Of a DNA stretch of 62,732 nucleotides, positions 51,763 to 60,092 are shown piece after piece. Below the pieces are notes generated by a model, which saw only the letters and a program-made list of their open reading frames with translations, ran no database searches and was not told where the DNA came from. The translations under genes and the position numbers were made by a program. Positions within the stretch are counted from its first letter, which is position 1. Every line of letters begins with the position of its first letter. The stretch comes from Bradyrhizobium agreste (GTDB lineage Bacteria; Pseudomonadota; Alphaproteobacteria; Rhizobiales; Xanthobacteraceae). Where the stretch lies: NCBI RefSeq assembly GCF_016031625.1, contig NZ_JACCHP010000030.1, forward strand, positions 1-62,732, read 5' to 3'.

Positions 51763-52746
51763 TCACTCCGCCTTGATGTTCGCGGCCGCGACCACCTCGG
51801 CGAGCTCCTTGGTCTCCTTGGCGATCTTCGCAGCGTAGTCGGCCGGGCTGAGCACGCTGACGACGCCTTGCGAGCCGAGCTTCTCCTCGGCCGAGGGATC
51901 CTTGGCGGCGGCGACGATCTCCCGGTGCAGGGCTTGAAGGATCGGTGCCGGCGTTGCCTTGGGCATGAAGAAGCCGACCCAGAATGAGATGTCGAAGCCG
52001 GGATAGCCGGCTTCCGCGACGGTCGGCACGTCGGGCAGCGCCGGCAGCCGCTCGGCCGAGGACACCGCAAGCGCGCGCAGCTTGCCGGCCTTCACCAGCG
52101 GCACGGCGGAGAGCGGATCGAACACCGCCAGCACCTCCTGCGCGAGAATGCCGACCTCCGCGGCCGAACCGCCGCGATAGGGCACGTGGATCAGCTTGAT
52201 GCCGGCTTTCTGGCTGAGCAGCTCCATGGCGAGATGGGCGAGATTGCCGTTGCCGCCGGAGCCGTAGGCGAGCGCGCCGGGCGCGGCCTTGGCCGCAGCG
52301 ACGAGATCGGCCACCGACTTGATGTTCGCCGTCTTGGGATTCTCGGGGTTGACGACGAGGACGAGCGGCGCCGCCACGACCGTGGTGAGCGGCGCAAAAT
52401 CCTTCTCGGGATCGTAGCGGATCTCCTTGAACAGCGTCCTGTTCAGCGTGATCGTCGACGAGTTGCAGGCGAGCATGGTGTAGCCGTCCGCATCCGCGCG
52501 CGCGACGCCTTCGGCGGCGATCATGCCGTTGGCGCCGGCGCGGTTCTCGACCACGAAGGGCTGGCCGAGCTTGTTGCCGAGCCGGTCGCCGACGATGCGC
52601 GCGACAACATCGACCGGGCCGCCCGCGCTGAAGCCGACCATGATCTTGACCGGCCGCGTCGGGTATTTCTGCGCGAGGGCCTCTGTCGCCAGCGCCGAGG
52701 CGCATAGTCCCGCGATGACTGCCAGCAGGCGCGCCGTTCGTTGCAT
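51763..52746 (-). CDS. TctC-family (Bug) tripartite tricarboxylate-transporter binding protein
   Basis: 327 residues with a signal peptide (RTARLLAVIAGLCASALATE, ALA end). The mature chain has the family pattern: YPTRPVKIMVGFSAGGPVDVVARIV, VVENRAGANGMIAAE, LAYGSGGNGNLAHLAMELL and HVPYRGGSAAEVGILAQEV. GGGAGAGAACGA precedes the ATG. Bug proteins capture carboxylates or small metabolites in the periplasm. No TctA/TctB membrane genes are adjacent, as is common for orphan Bug proteins. Confidence 0.93.
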   Translation of the reverse strand: MQRTARLLAVIAGLCASALATEALAQKYPTRPVKIMVGFSAGGPVDVVARIVGDRLGNKLGQPFVVENRAGANGMIAAEGVARADADGYTMLACNSSTITLNRTLFKEIRYDPEKDFAPLTTVVAAPLVLVVNPENPKTANIKSVADLVAAAKAAPGALAYGSGGNGNLAHLAMELLSQKAGIKLIHVPYRGGSAAEVGILAQEVLAVFDPLSAVPLVKAGKLRALAVSSAERLPALPDVPTVAEAGYPGFDISFWVGFFMPKATPAPILQALHREIVAAAKDPSAEEKLGSQGVVSVLSPADYAAKIAKETKELAEVVAAANIKAE

Positions 52747-52902
52747 TCGTTCTCTCCCAGACCTCTTGGCGCCGCTTGTGCATGCTTGTTGGTGCGACGC
52801 CTTCGACGATCATGATGAGCGGCCGTGCCGGATTTCGCAATCGCGTTTGGCTGCCGGCATTCCGCCGCACGGCACGTGCGCGCCGCTTCCAACGCAAAAG
52901 TA

Positions 52903-52947
52903 CGAAAACAACCCCATGCACAGTAGACCGCCCCTGTCAGAACAAGG
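52903..52947 (-). repeat. Structured repeat: hairpin plus TACTGTGCATGGGG motif, copy 2
   Basis: On the minus strand CCTTGT and ACAGGG (52932-52947) form a 6-bp stem with a TCTG loop. Six bases later the 22-base string containing TACTGTGCATGGGG (52905-52926) matches the copy at 12615-12636 exactly. It lies about 160 bases upstream of the TctC gene, in the orientation of its transcript. The remaining part of the 427-base gap to 53173 has no supported gene. Confidence 0.6.
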
Positions 52948-53173
52948 ACTTGCGGGCGGCGGACGATTTTTTCGGATTCACAAATAAATTCTGAGGCGTC
53001 GGGCAAAACAGTGGCATACTGGCATCATCGCAACAGCCGCGAGCGTCACGGTCTGCCAGGCCGAAGCCGTCCCGGCGGTTGCGCCTAAACCCTTCATCGA
53101 CATTTCTAAATTCGCATTCGCGCGCAGCAGCGAACGGCCGTTCGCGCCTGCGCCGCCGAAAAGGACACAGCAC

Positions 53174-53809
53174 ATGACGACAGCTCTCTCACATCCGATC
53201 ACTTCGCCGCTCGCGGCATCCGATCGCAGCGCCCCCGCCGCGAACCCGCGCGTCAAACTCTACAAACGGCGGATTGCGATCCGTCATCCCGACCCGCACG
53301 CCGGCGAGCAGCTGCTGGTCGAGGCGCTCGGCGCCGCCGACCGTGACGCGATGCACGGCATATTGAGGCAATTGGTCAAGGCCAGTGTGGTCGGGCAGAA
53401 GCCCGACGAAGCCAACCTCGCTTTCATGATCTCAACGATCAGGAGCATCGCGCCGAAGGATTCCGTCGAGGCCATGCTGGTATCGCAGATGGTGTCGGTG
53501 CACATGGCGGCGATGCGCTGTGCCTGTCGGCTCGCCTGCACCGACGATCTCGCGCAGCAGGAGGGCATCGCCCGCGCGTTGACCCGCCTCTCCCGCACCT
53601 TCGCCGCCCAGGTCGAGACGCTCAATCGCCACCGCAACAGCGACGCGCGCGCGATCACGGTGCAGAATTTGTCGGTGCAGGACGGCGGCCGGGCGATCGT
53701 GGGCAACGTCACGCAGCATGCGCATCTGATCGGTGCCGATCTGGATGCCACTTCCGGCGCAGCCGGCGAACGCGAATGGGCCGGCGCAACGCAAGGCGCC
53801 AGCGCATGA
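53174..53809 (+). CDS. Protein of unknown function, paired with HGGAP gene
   Basis: 211 residues starting MTTALSHPITSPLAASDRSA, with AAAAGGACACAGCAC before the ATG. The middle is helical with a Cys-rich patch (MAAMRCACRLACTDDLAQQE) and a conserved-looking DEANLAFMISTIRSIAPKD; the end (VQNLSVQDGGRAIVGNVTQH) is polar. No known family could be recognised. The stop overlaps the start of the next gene by ATGA, so the two proteins are probably made together. Confidence 0.68.
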   Translation: MTTALSHPITSPLAASDRSAPAANPRVKLYKRRIAIRHPDPHAGEQLLVEALGAADRDAMHGILRQLVKASVVGQKPDEANLAFMISTIRSIAPKDSVEAMLVSQMVSVHMAAMRCACRLACTDDLAQQEGIARALTRLSRTFAAQVETLNRHRNSDARAITVQNLSVQDGGRAIVGNVTQHAHLIGADLDATSGAAGEREWAGATQGASA

Positions 53810-54075
53810 GCGGCGGTCACGTCCGAAACACCCACGCGATGGCGGCGAGCCCGCGCTGCGGGGCGCGGACCCGCGACAGCACCGCCTGCCGCGCGCCGGC
53901 GATCCACGGCAAGCGCCGCTGCCGCATGCATGGCGGCGCGCCGAGATCGGGCGCCCCGAGGGGCAACCGGAATGCATATCGACATGGAATGTGCACACCG
54001 GATGGTCGCGCCGAGCGACACCAGGTGAAGACTTTGCTGGAGGACGCTTGGAAGCTTCTGAATGAGCTGAAGTAG
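53806..54075 (+). CDS. Small HGGAP-motif protein
   Basis: 89 residues from ATG 53806, overlapping the previous stop. CGARTRDSTACRAPAIHGKR is followed by CRMHGGAPRSGAPRGNRNAY and RHG, a short motif set of Cys, His and HGGAP seen in small proteins near phage-derived or mobile genes. The Cys/His spacing (C-x8-C-x9-C-x3-H region) could hold zinc. The carboxyl end is a helix (RHQVKTLLEDAWKLLNELK). Function unknown; nucleic-acid binding is a guess. Confidence 0.65.
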   Translation: MSGGHVRNTHAMAASPRCGARTRDSTACRAPAIHGKRRCRMHGGAPRSGAPRGNRNAYRHGMCTPDGRAERHQVKTLLEDAWKLLNELK

Positions 54076-54176
54076 ATTGCGGCGCGACCTCCGGCGCCGG
54101 TCGTGGCACGGGCGAATGGAAGCGCGTCATTTCCGGCGCAAGACCTGACCTAGAAGGCGAAGACTCTGATGGATCC

Positions 54177-54194
54177 AGGGCGTGTACTCATAAA
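54177..54194 (+). repeat. 18-bp inverted repeat, left copy
   Basis: AGGGCGTGTACTCATAAA occurs here and exactly inverted at 57912-57929. Between left copy and cyclase stop (54195-54302) are further odd strings (GTCTGCTTTTGG, GTCTGTTTTGACCCG) that recall dispersed motifs further right in the window. Confidence 0.85.
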
Positions 54195-54302
54195 GGCGCA
54201 GACGTCTGCTTTTGGAGTCTAAGCAGATATTTTCTGCTCAATCAGAGTATTGTCTGTTTTGACCCGTTGCGGAAGTGATGGAAGCAAATATCAAACGCGC
54301 GG

Positions 54303-57300
54303 TTAGCAGGCCCCTGGGCTCGAAGGCGCGGTCCGGGCAAGTTCGTCGAGCAGATCCTTTGCTTTTTGCAGGTCCGGCGTCTCGAAGCCCTCGGTGAACC
54401 AGCCGTAGACCGGCGCCAGTAGGTCGTGGGCCTGGACACACTTGTTCTGGTCGCGCCAGAGCCGGCCCAAAGCTACGGCGGCGCGAAGCTCCCATAATTT
54501 GGCGCCCTGATTTCGGGCGACCGTGATTGCGTGTTGCAAACAGGCCTCCGCTTGTTGAACGTCATGGATCGACAACAGCGCCGCGCTTTTGATCCGCAGC
54601 ATTTCGGCTTCGAGCCAGCAATCTCCGTTGCGCCCCAGAACGGCCAGAGTGTCATCCACGATATTCAATGCTTCCGTCGTCTGGCCGGTCGCGACAAGGG
54701 GCTCAAGCAACGCACCACGAATCAGAGGAAGTTCGATCTCCGCTCCCGTAGATTGATACAGGTGTACACCTTGGCGGACCATGGCGATCCCATCGGGCAG
54801 CCGACCCTCTTGGGTCATGATCCATCCCCGACATACGATCGCCGCCGCCAACCAGAATGGAAAGCGTTGTTCAGTGCACACATTGAAGGTGGCTTCCGCC
54901 TGTGGCCTCAGTTCCTCGACGTCGCGACGCAGGAGCAAGTATCCGCAACCCATTCCAAGGTTGCTTGCTGCCGCGAACACATGAGGCAATTGCTTAACCC
55001 GCGCCAGCATTTCCCTGTGCGAAGTTGCCGCTCTATCGGGGAACCCGAGGGCGAGCCAGACCCATGACAGGTAAGTCAGAATTGAGGCGTGGAAATCAAT
55101 CCCGTAGGTAAAGGCCAGCTCCTGGTGTCGCTCGGGATCATAAAGGCCGAGCGCTCGGCTCCAATGCTCAGAAGCTAACGACAGGTGACCTTGGTGCTGC
55201 AGAACAATCGCGACCACGTGGTGCCCGATGAGCCGGAGAGTGGCATCGTCTTGCCGTTCGGCAACCTCAAGCATTTCCGTGGCGATCTCAAGCGCCGCGC
55301 TCAATTCGGCGGTGACGTAATAAAAAAGGAAAAGCCCAAACATCACCGGAAACAGCTGCGGGGCCTCACCGATCTCTCGGCACAGCTCGTGCGCTCGGGC
55401 ATAAGCGCGTCCGGTGTCAGGGTCGGAGAAACCCCTGGCCGCCATCAGGGCCTGACCGAGGACTGCTTGAAGTCCCAATTCCTGGACGTTTCGTTGAACC
55501 GGGTCCGACAGCGAGGGTACCAGTTCCAATCCCCTCGTCACATGCGTGACGGCCTCCGCGGTTGCCGAGCGCATTAGGGCGAGCTGCCCCGCCCCTAGCC
55601 AATATTTGACCGCCTGCTCCACGAGCCCCGCTTCCGTGGAATGGTGCGCCAGCAGCTCGGGCTGGGTCTGTGCAATCTCCGCGAACTCCGCCTCGAGCAC
55701 GGTGGCGATGCGCGCGTGGAGCTCCCGGCGCTTTGCCCGCAACAGCGTGCCGTAGGCCGTGTCCTGGACCAGCGCGTGTTTGAAAGCGTAAATGGTATCT
55801 AGCGATGTACCCCGCCGAAGTATCAACCCCGCTTCCAAAAGCCCGCTCAACGCTCGGTGCAGCTCGGTTGCATTCCACCGCGCCGCCGCGCTCAGGACCC
55901 TGTGGGAAAACTCTCGGCCGATAACGGCGCCGAACTGTGCGATCTCCTTGGCCGCGGTGCCGACATGGTCGAGACGTGCCATCAAAGAGGCATGAAGCGT
56001 CGAAGGAACAGCGATAGCGCTTGATTGGGTTCTCGCGAGCAACGAGCGAGGGTCACCTTCGCCAACACCTGCCTCCAGCACCGCCTTCGTCAGTTCCTCT
56101 ACAAAGAGCGGCACACCATCCGTGCGGTCGACGATCTCTGCCAGAATGTCGCTCGGCAGCGGATTGTTACCGGCGATTCCGGTCACTAGTGCGGCGCCCT
56201 CCTCTCGATTGAGGCGACTGAGGGAAATCACAGTAACTTCTTGAACCCATGACGGCGTAAGTTCGGGACGGCACGTAACGAGAAGCAGCACCGGTAGGCG
56301 TTTCACCCGCTCTACTGCAGCGTCGAGCAGTTCGCGGGAGGTCGGATCAATCCAATGCACGTCCTCGTATACCATCAGTATCGGCTGGTGCCGCGACAGC
56401 AATTCGAGCTGCCGGAGCAACGCCCCCAAAGTTTCTTCCCTCTTTCGCTGTGGGCTGAAGTTCAGCGAAGGGTAGCGATCAGCGGTAGGCACGGACAGCA
56501 GTTCGGCGAACAGTGCCACGTCATTGTTCGGCGTTGCCGTCGGGGCGAGCAGGGCCTCAATTTTGTCGAGCTTCGCCTCAGGTGAATCCTCACGCTCAAA
56601 GCCGGCCGCGCGTTCCAGCTGGGCGACGTGCGGGTGCAGCGCGCTGGCCTGATAATTGGGCGAACAGAAATAGCGCAGGCGGACGTGTGGCTCGTTGTCG
56701 ATGCGGTCTTGCAAGGCCTTCGAAAGGCGAGATTTGCCGATGCCCGGCTCGCCTGAGAGAAGAACCACTTGGCCCTCGCCAGCCTTGGCCTGCGCCCAGT
56801 GCTGCAGGAGTAAGCCAATTTCCGCCTCGCGTCCAACGAGCAGCGCCTCACCCGACCGGAGTGCCTCGAAGCGGCTTTCGACGGCGCTCTCGCCCACGAC
56901 CCGCCAGGCCCGGATCGGCTCGGCAAAGCCCTTGGCTTCCATTGCACCGAGATCGTCATAGTCGAAAAGCCCGGCCGTAAGCCGGCGCGTGCTGGCAGAG
57001 ATTAATACCGTATTCGGCTCAGCCAGACCCTGCAGGCGGGCCGCAAGATTGGGCGTTTCCCCAACGACCCCACGTTCCTGCGCGGCCCCCGAACCGATGA
57101 GATCGCCGACAACAACTAACCCCGTTGCGATGCCGACGCGGACCCGCAGCCGCTCGGATGTTTGCAGCCGTCCGACGGCATCGACCAAAGCCAGACCAGC
57201 CCGAACGGCGCGCTCGGCGTCATTCTCAAGCGCCTGCGGATAGCCGAAATAGACCAGCACACCGTCGCCCATATACTTGGCCACAAAGCCCGCGTGTTGC

Positions 57301-57665
57301 CCGACCACCTCGGCGACGCAGGCCTGGTACGTCCCGATCACGTCGCGCATGTCCTCGGGATCAAGCCGGGCTGAGAGTGCCGTCGAGCCGACCAGATCGC
57401 AAAACATCACCGTAAGCTGACGGCGCTCGGCGTCATCACCATGCGACGGCGTCGAACCGACCGGCGCAGACTGCTCTGCCGCAGCGGGAGCAGCGAGTGC
57501 CCGAATAGCCTTCAGCAGTCGCTTCCGATGTCCAAGGACCACCCCGAGCTTCTCAAGGTCGGCCTCGGTCAGCTCGGGCAGGATCTCGGCATCAATGGCG
57601 TTGTCGTGAAACGCCGCTACGTACTGCTGCAGTCCTAAGCCGCGCAGCCACTTCTCGACGTCCAT
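54303..57665 (-). CDS. SAM-domain class III adenylate/guanylate cyclase with AAA ATPase and TPR region
   Basis: 1120 residues from ATG 57665 with GGGAGGTGGG just before it; the frame is open further but through the inverted repeat. Residues 1-57 are a SAM domain (WLRGLGLQQYVAAFHDNAID). Residues 82-260 are the cyclase: MFCDLVGSTALSARLDPEDM with metal Asp90, and KYMGDGVLVYFGYP with Asp134. Walker A is GEPGIGKS at 305-312, followed by a STAND/MalT-like ATPase (VYEDVHWIDPTSRELLD). The rest is a TPR-like helical region. This layout is a large signalling ATPase; the input is unknown. Single-gene transcript in an inverted-repeat-bounded unit. Confidence 0.9.
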   Translation of the reverse strand: MDVEKWLRGLGLQQYVAAFHDNAIDAEILPELTEADLEKLGVVLGHRKRLLKAIRALAAPAAAEQSAPVGSTPSHGDDAERRQLTVMFCDLVGSTALSARLDPEDMRDVIGTYQACVAEVVGQHAGFVAKYMGDGVLVYFGYPQALENDAERAVRAGLALVDAVGRLQTSERLRVRVGIATGLVVVGDLIGSGAAQERGVVGETPNLAARLQGLAEPNTVLISASTRRLTAGLFDYDDLGAMEAKGFAEPIRAWRVVGESAVESRFEALRSGEALLVGREAEIGLLLQHWAQAKAGEGQVVLLSGEPGIGKSRLSKALQDRIDNEPHVRLRYFCSPNYQASALHPHVAQLERAAGFEREDSPEAKLDKIEALLAPTATPNNDVALFAELLSVPTADRYPSLNFSPQRKREETLGALLRQLELLSRHQPILMVYEDVHWIDPTSRELLDAAVERVKRLPVLLLVTCRPELTPSWVQEVTVISLSRLNREEGAALVTGIAGNNPLPSDILAEIVDRTDGVPLFVEELTKAVLEAGVGEGDPRSLLARTQSSAIAVPSTLHASLMARLDHVGTAAKEIAQFGAVIGREFSHRVLSAAARWNATELHRALSGLLEAGLILRRGTSLDTIYAFKHALVQDTAYGTLLRAKRRELHARIATVLEAEFAEIAQTQPELLAHHSTEAGLVEQAVKYWLGAGQLALMRSATAEAVTHVTRGLELVPSLSDPVQRNVQELGLQAVLGQALMAARGFSDPDTGRAYARAHELCREIGEAPQLFPVMFGLFLFYYVTAELSAALEIATEMLEVAERQDDATLRLIGHHVVAIVLQHQGHLSLASEHWSRALGLYDPERHQELAFTYGIDFHASILTYLSWVWLALGFPDRAATSHREMLARVKQLPHVFAAASNLGMGCGYLLLRRDVEELRPQAEATFNVCTEQRFPFWLAAAIVCRGWIMTQEGRLPDGIAMVRQGVHLYQSTGAEIELPLIRGALLEPLVATGQTTEALNIVDDTLAVLGRNGDCWLEAEMLRIKSAALLSIHDVQQAEACLQHAITVARNQGAKLWELRAAVALGRLWRDQNKCVQAHDLLAPVYGWFTEGFETPDLQKAKDLLDELARTAPSSPGAC

Positions 57666-57911
57666 GTCCCACCTCCCGGTGGTGACGGGGGACCTAACTG
57701 GCAGTCTAGCACGCCTATCGCAGGAGCGCGCCACGGAAGGCACACTGACCAAAGATTCTCGGGCAATCGTCAGCGTCATGCGAAGCTGGCTACATGGCGC
57801 TCTGGTCGATCTAGACGCTATGGCTGTCGTTATGTCGGCTCTTGGCCCTTCTCGGACCTCGCGCAATGTCAGCTCCTGCGCCGCTGTCGGGGAATAAGCG
57901 GACATCGCGGA

Positions 57912-57929
57912 TTTATGAGTACACGCCCT
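57912..57929 (-). repeat. 18-bp inverted repeat, right copy
   Basis: TTTATGAGTACACGCCCT is the exact reverse complement of 54177-54194. Inwards of it, 57886-57905 reads on the minus strand ATGTCCGCTTATTCCCCGAC, similar to ATGTCCGCTTCTGGCCC at 61956 and ATGTCCGGTTCTGGCCC at 61740, a dispersed motif in this window. Positions 57666-57885 upstream of the cyclase show no other supported feature. Confidence 0.85.
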
Positions 57930-58130
57930 AAACCAGACGTGCCGCAGCCATAGAGCTAGGGCGGTGTATTCGCCGGACACAATCTGCAGCCCAACTGCGT
58001 TCAGCGCTTCAGTGATTTGCTTGGCCAGAGGCTTGGCTTCTTCAGTTCCGATTTGAGCGTTGGGAAGGCCCTTGAAGAACGCGCAAACCGTCGTCGCGAC
58101 GATGGTATTAACCTGGTGCGGATCAACCAT
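57930..58130 (-). pseudogene. Interrupted small gene of unknown function
   Basis: From ATG 58130 the minus strand encodes MVDPHQVNTIVATTVCAFFK and GLPNAQIGTEEAKPLAKQIT followed by EALNAVGLQIVSGEYTALAL, a plausible helical protein. The frame then runs straight into the right inverted repeat and out into the cyclase leader. This suggests a gene whose 3' end was replaced by the insertion. It could also be a chance frame; no family recognised. Confidence 0.32.
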
Positions 58131-58204
58131 TTGGTGCACGTTGGCGGAACTCGCCTCGGAGGCACGAACCGAACGCGTGAGAGTGCGAACGCGCCAGAAA
58201 AGCG

Positions 58205-58251
58205 GGCGTCTCGAAGGATGACCGCAGGGAAAAGCCGCGATAGGCCTGCGC
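58205..58251. repeat. REP-like repeat (GGCGTCTCGAAGGATG), second copy
   Basis: GGCGTCTCGAAGGATG at 58205-58220 and the next 30 bases match 800-850 with a few differences and a small rearrangement (GGGAAAAGC, GCGATAG, CCTGCG). It lies between the interrupted gene and the small membrane protein gene. Confidence 0.65.
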
Positions 58252-58389
58252 TCAATCCGAGGCGGTCCTCGCCGAATCGACCCGACCGGTGCGGCCGCCA
58301 TCGCCGGTATCCAGGCGATAGAGCGCGGCGGACCCGACGGCGAGAACGAGCGCGATGACGAGGATCGCGATTGCGTTTATGCGGCTCAA
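58252..58389 (-). CDS. Small single-helix membrane protein
   Basis: 45 residues from TTG 58389, chosen because the strong site AAGGAGGACTCCA lies right before it; a longer frame exists upstream but has no site. The chain is a basic start (SRINA), one helix (IAILVIALVLAVGSAALYRL) and a charged tail (DTGDGGRTGRVDSARTASD). Probably an inner-membrane small protein, divergent from CYTH-CHAD by 160 bases. Function unknown. Confidence 0.58.
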   Translation of the reverse strand: MSRINAIAILVIALVLAVGSAALYRLDTGDGGRTGRVDSARTASD

Positions 58390-58550
58390 TGGAGTCCTCC
58401 TTCGCTTCGTGGGACGCTGCATCTCAATCGAGCGTGCGCGCGCCGTGTTCCGTGAAGTTTCCATGACCAGTCGTCCGGGTTGGAATGCGCGCGGCGCCGG
58501 AACTTCCCGCGCCGGCGCACTTTGAGTTCGGAAAGTGTGGAAGACCTCTC

Positions 58551-60071
58551 ATGACCGCAGAAACGGAACTGAAATTCCGCCTTGCGCCGCGCAAATCGGC
58601 GTCGGTATTGCGGAACGGCAGTTTGAGCGGGCGGCGCTCCGACCAGTCCGAGCGATCGCTCGTGTCGACCTATTTCGATACCACCAGGCACAAGCTGATG
58701 CGCCACGGCATGACGTTGCGCGTCCGCAAGATCGAGGGCCGCTACGTGCAGACCGTAAAGGCAGACGGCACGGGCGGCGTGACGCGCGGCGAATGGGAGC
58801 ACGAGGTTTCCGATGCAAAGCCCGACCTCGGGAAGACCGCGAATACGCCGCTTCGGCAGCTCGCCACCGCAAAGCTTCCCCGCAAGCTGAAGCCGGTTTT
58901 CCAGACCGACATTCATCGCACGACGCGGGCGCAACGGGTCCGGAACAGCGAGATCGAACTCGCGGTCGACCGAGGCCGGATCAGCGCCGGGCGCCGGTCA
59001 TGCCCGGTCGCCGAGCTGGAGCTGGAACTGAAGTCGGGACGGATCGCGGACCTGTTCCGGCTGGCGCGCAAGCTCGAACGCAGCACGGGCGCCGAGCTCG
59101 ATCTGCGCTCGAAGGCCGAACGAGGCTACCAGCTCGTCGCGGGAAACGGCGACGGCGCACAGCACGCCGAGCCGATCGCACTGAAGGGCGAACTCTCGCC
59201 GCGCGAGGCGTTCCGCGTCATCGCACATTCGACGCTGCGCCAGGTCACGGCGAATGCGAATCCCGTACGCGACATGGACGCCGAAGGCGTCCATCAGATG
59301 CGTGTCGGCCTGCGGCGGCTGCGTGCGGCCATTTCGCTGTTCGCCGACATTCTGCCGCGGGCGAGCACCGCGCGGATCAAGACCGAGCTGAAATGGCTCA
59401 CGGGCGAACTGGCGCCGGCGCGCGAAATCGACGTGTTCCTGAACGAGAGCATCCGGCCGATCACCGATCGGGACGTGCCGCGACGCGGCGCCCGCGCGAT
59501 CCGCACGAGATTCGCCGCGCAACGGCAGGCGGCATTCGAGCGCGCACGCGAAGCGGTCACGTCGGCGCGTTACCGCCGCCTGTTGATCGACGTGATCGAG
59601 TGGATCGAGGGCGGACGGCCTAACACCGACGACGACGGCACGATCACGGCGTACGCCGCGGAGGTGCTCGATCGGCGCATCAGGAAGGCCCGCAAGCAGG
59701 GCAAGCGCCTGAACGATCTCGATCCGATGCAGCGTCACAAGCTGCGGATCAGGATCAAGAAGATTCGCTACGCCGTGGATTTTTTCGAGAGCCTCTACAG
59801 CGATGGCGACCAGAAGGAGCTCGCAGCCCTATCCGATCGGCTGAAGCGGATTCAATCCGCGCTGGGATCGCTGAACGACTTCATGGCGCACCGCGAGCTG
59901 GCAACGGAGGCTGCACTGACGGCGCCACCTGCGCACCGCCGCGCCCAGGCGTTCGCAGCGGGCATCATCGTCGGTGCGGAACGCAAGGCCGCGGACGGCC
60001 TGATGAAGGACGCAGCAAAGGAGCTGCATCGGTTGCGCCGGCTGCGCGCCGAGCCAAATGGACGCGCCTAG
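58551..60071 (+). CDS. CYTH and CHAD domain protein
   Basis: 506 residues. The CYTH domain starts with the metal/triphosphate motif ETELK at residues 4-8 and holds STYFDTTRHKLMRHGMTLRV and EWEHEV. The CHAD domain begins near residue 235 and has HQMRVGLRRLRAAISLF and HKLRIRIKKIRYAVDFFESL, the basic His/Arg/Lys helices that bind polyphosphate. CYTH proteins hydrolyse inorganic tri- or polyphosphate, and CHAD proteins localise to polyphosphate granules. It is followed after 21 bases by the avidin-like gene, so a joint transcript is likely. Confidence 0.93.
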   Translation: MTAETELKFRLAPRKSASVLRNGSLSGRRSDQSERSLVSTYFDTTRHKLMRHGMTLRVRKIEGRYVQTVKADGTGGVTRGEWEHEVSDAKPDLGKTANTPLRQLATAKLPRKLKPVFQTDIHRTTRAQRVRNSEIELAVDRGRISAGRRSCPVAELELELKSGRIADLFRLARKLERSTGAELDLRSKAERGYQLVAGNGDGAQHAEPIALKGELSPREAFRVIAHSTLRQVTANANPVRDMDAEGVHQMRVGLRRLRAAISLFADILPRASTARIKTELKWLTGELAPAREIDVFLNESIRPITDRDVPRRGARAIRTRFAAQRQAAFERAREAVTSARYRRLLIDVIEWIEGGRPNTDDDGTITAYAAEVLDRRIRKARKQGKRLNDLDPMQRHKLRIRIKKIRYAVDFFESLYSDGDQKELAALSDRLKRIQSALGSLNDFMAHRELATEAALTAPPAHRRAQAFAAGIIVGAERKAADGLMKDAAKELHRLRRLRAEPNGRA

Positions 60072-60092
60072 GAGAACCAACATGGGAACCGT

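Larger units (their letters stand above)
54177..57929. mobile_element. Candidate inverted-repeat-bounded insertion carrying the cyclase gene
   Basis: The 3753-base unit begins and ends with the exact 18-bp inverted repeat. Inside is only the SAM-cyclase-ATPase-TPR gene; no transposase is present. No target duplication is visible at the flanks (TCC left, AAA right). It may be a transposon derivative moved by an enzyme elsewhere, or a gene framed by two separate IS remnants. The open reading upstream of the right repeat looks interrupted, which supports an insertion. Confidence 0.42.

Noticed and set aside
57666..58301. Longer start of the cyclase gene reaching back to 58301
   Set aside because: The extension crosses the inverted repeat and a dispersed motif, while GGGAGGTGGG precedes ATG 57665, where the SAM domain begins.
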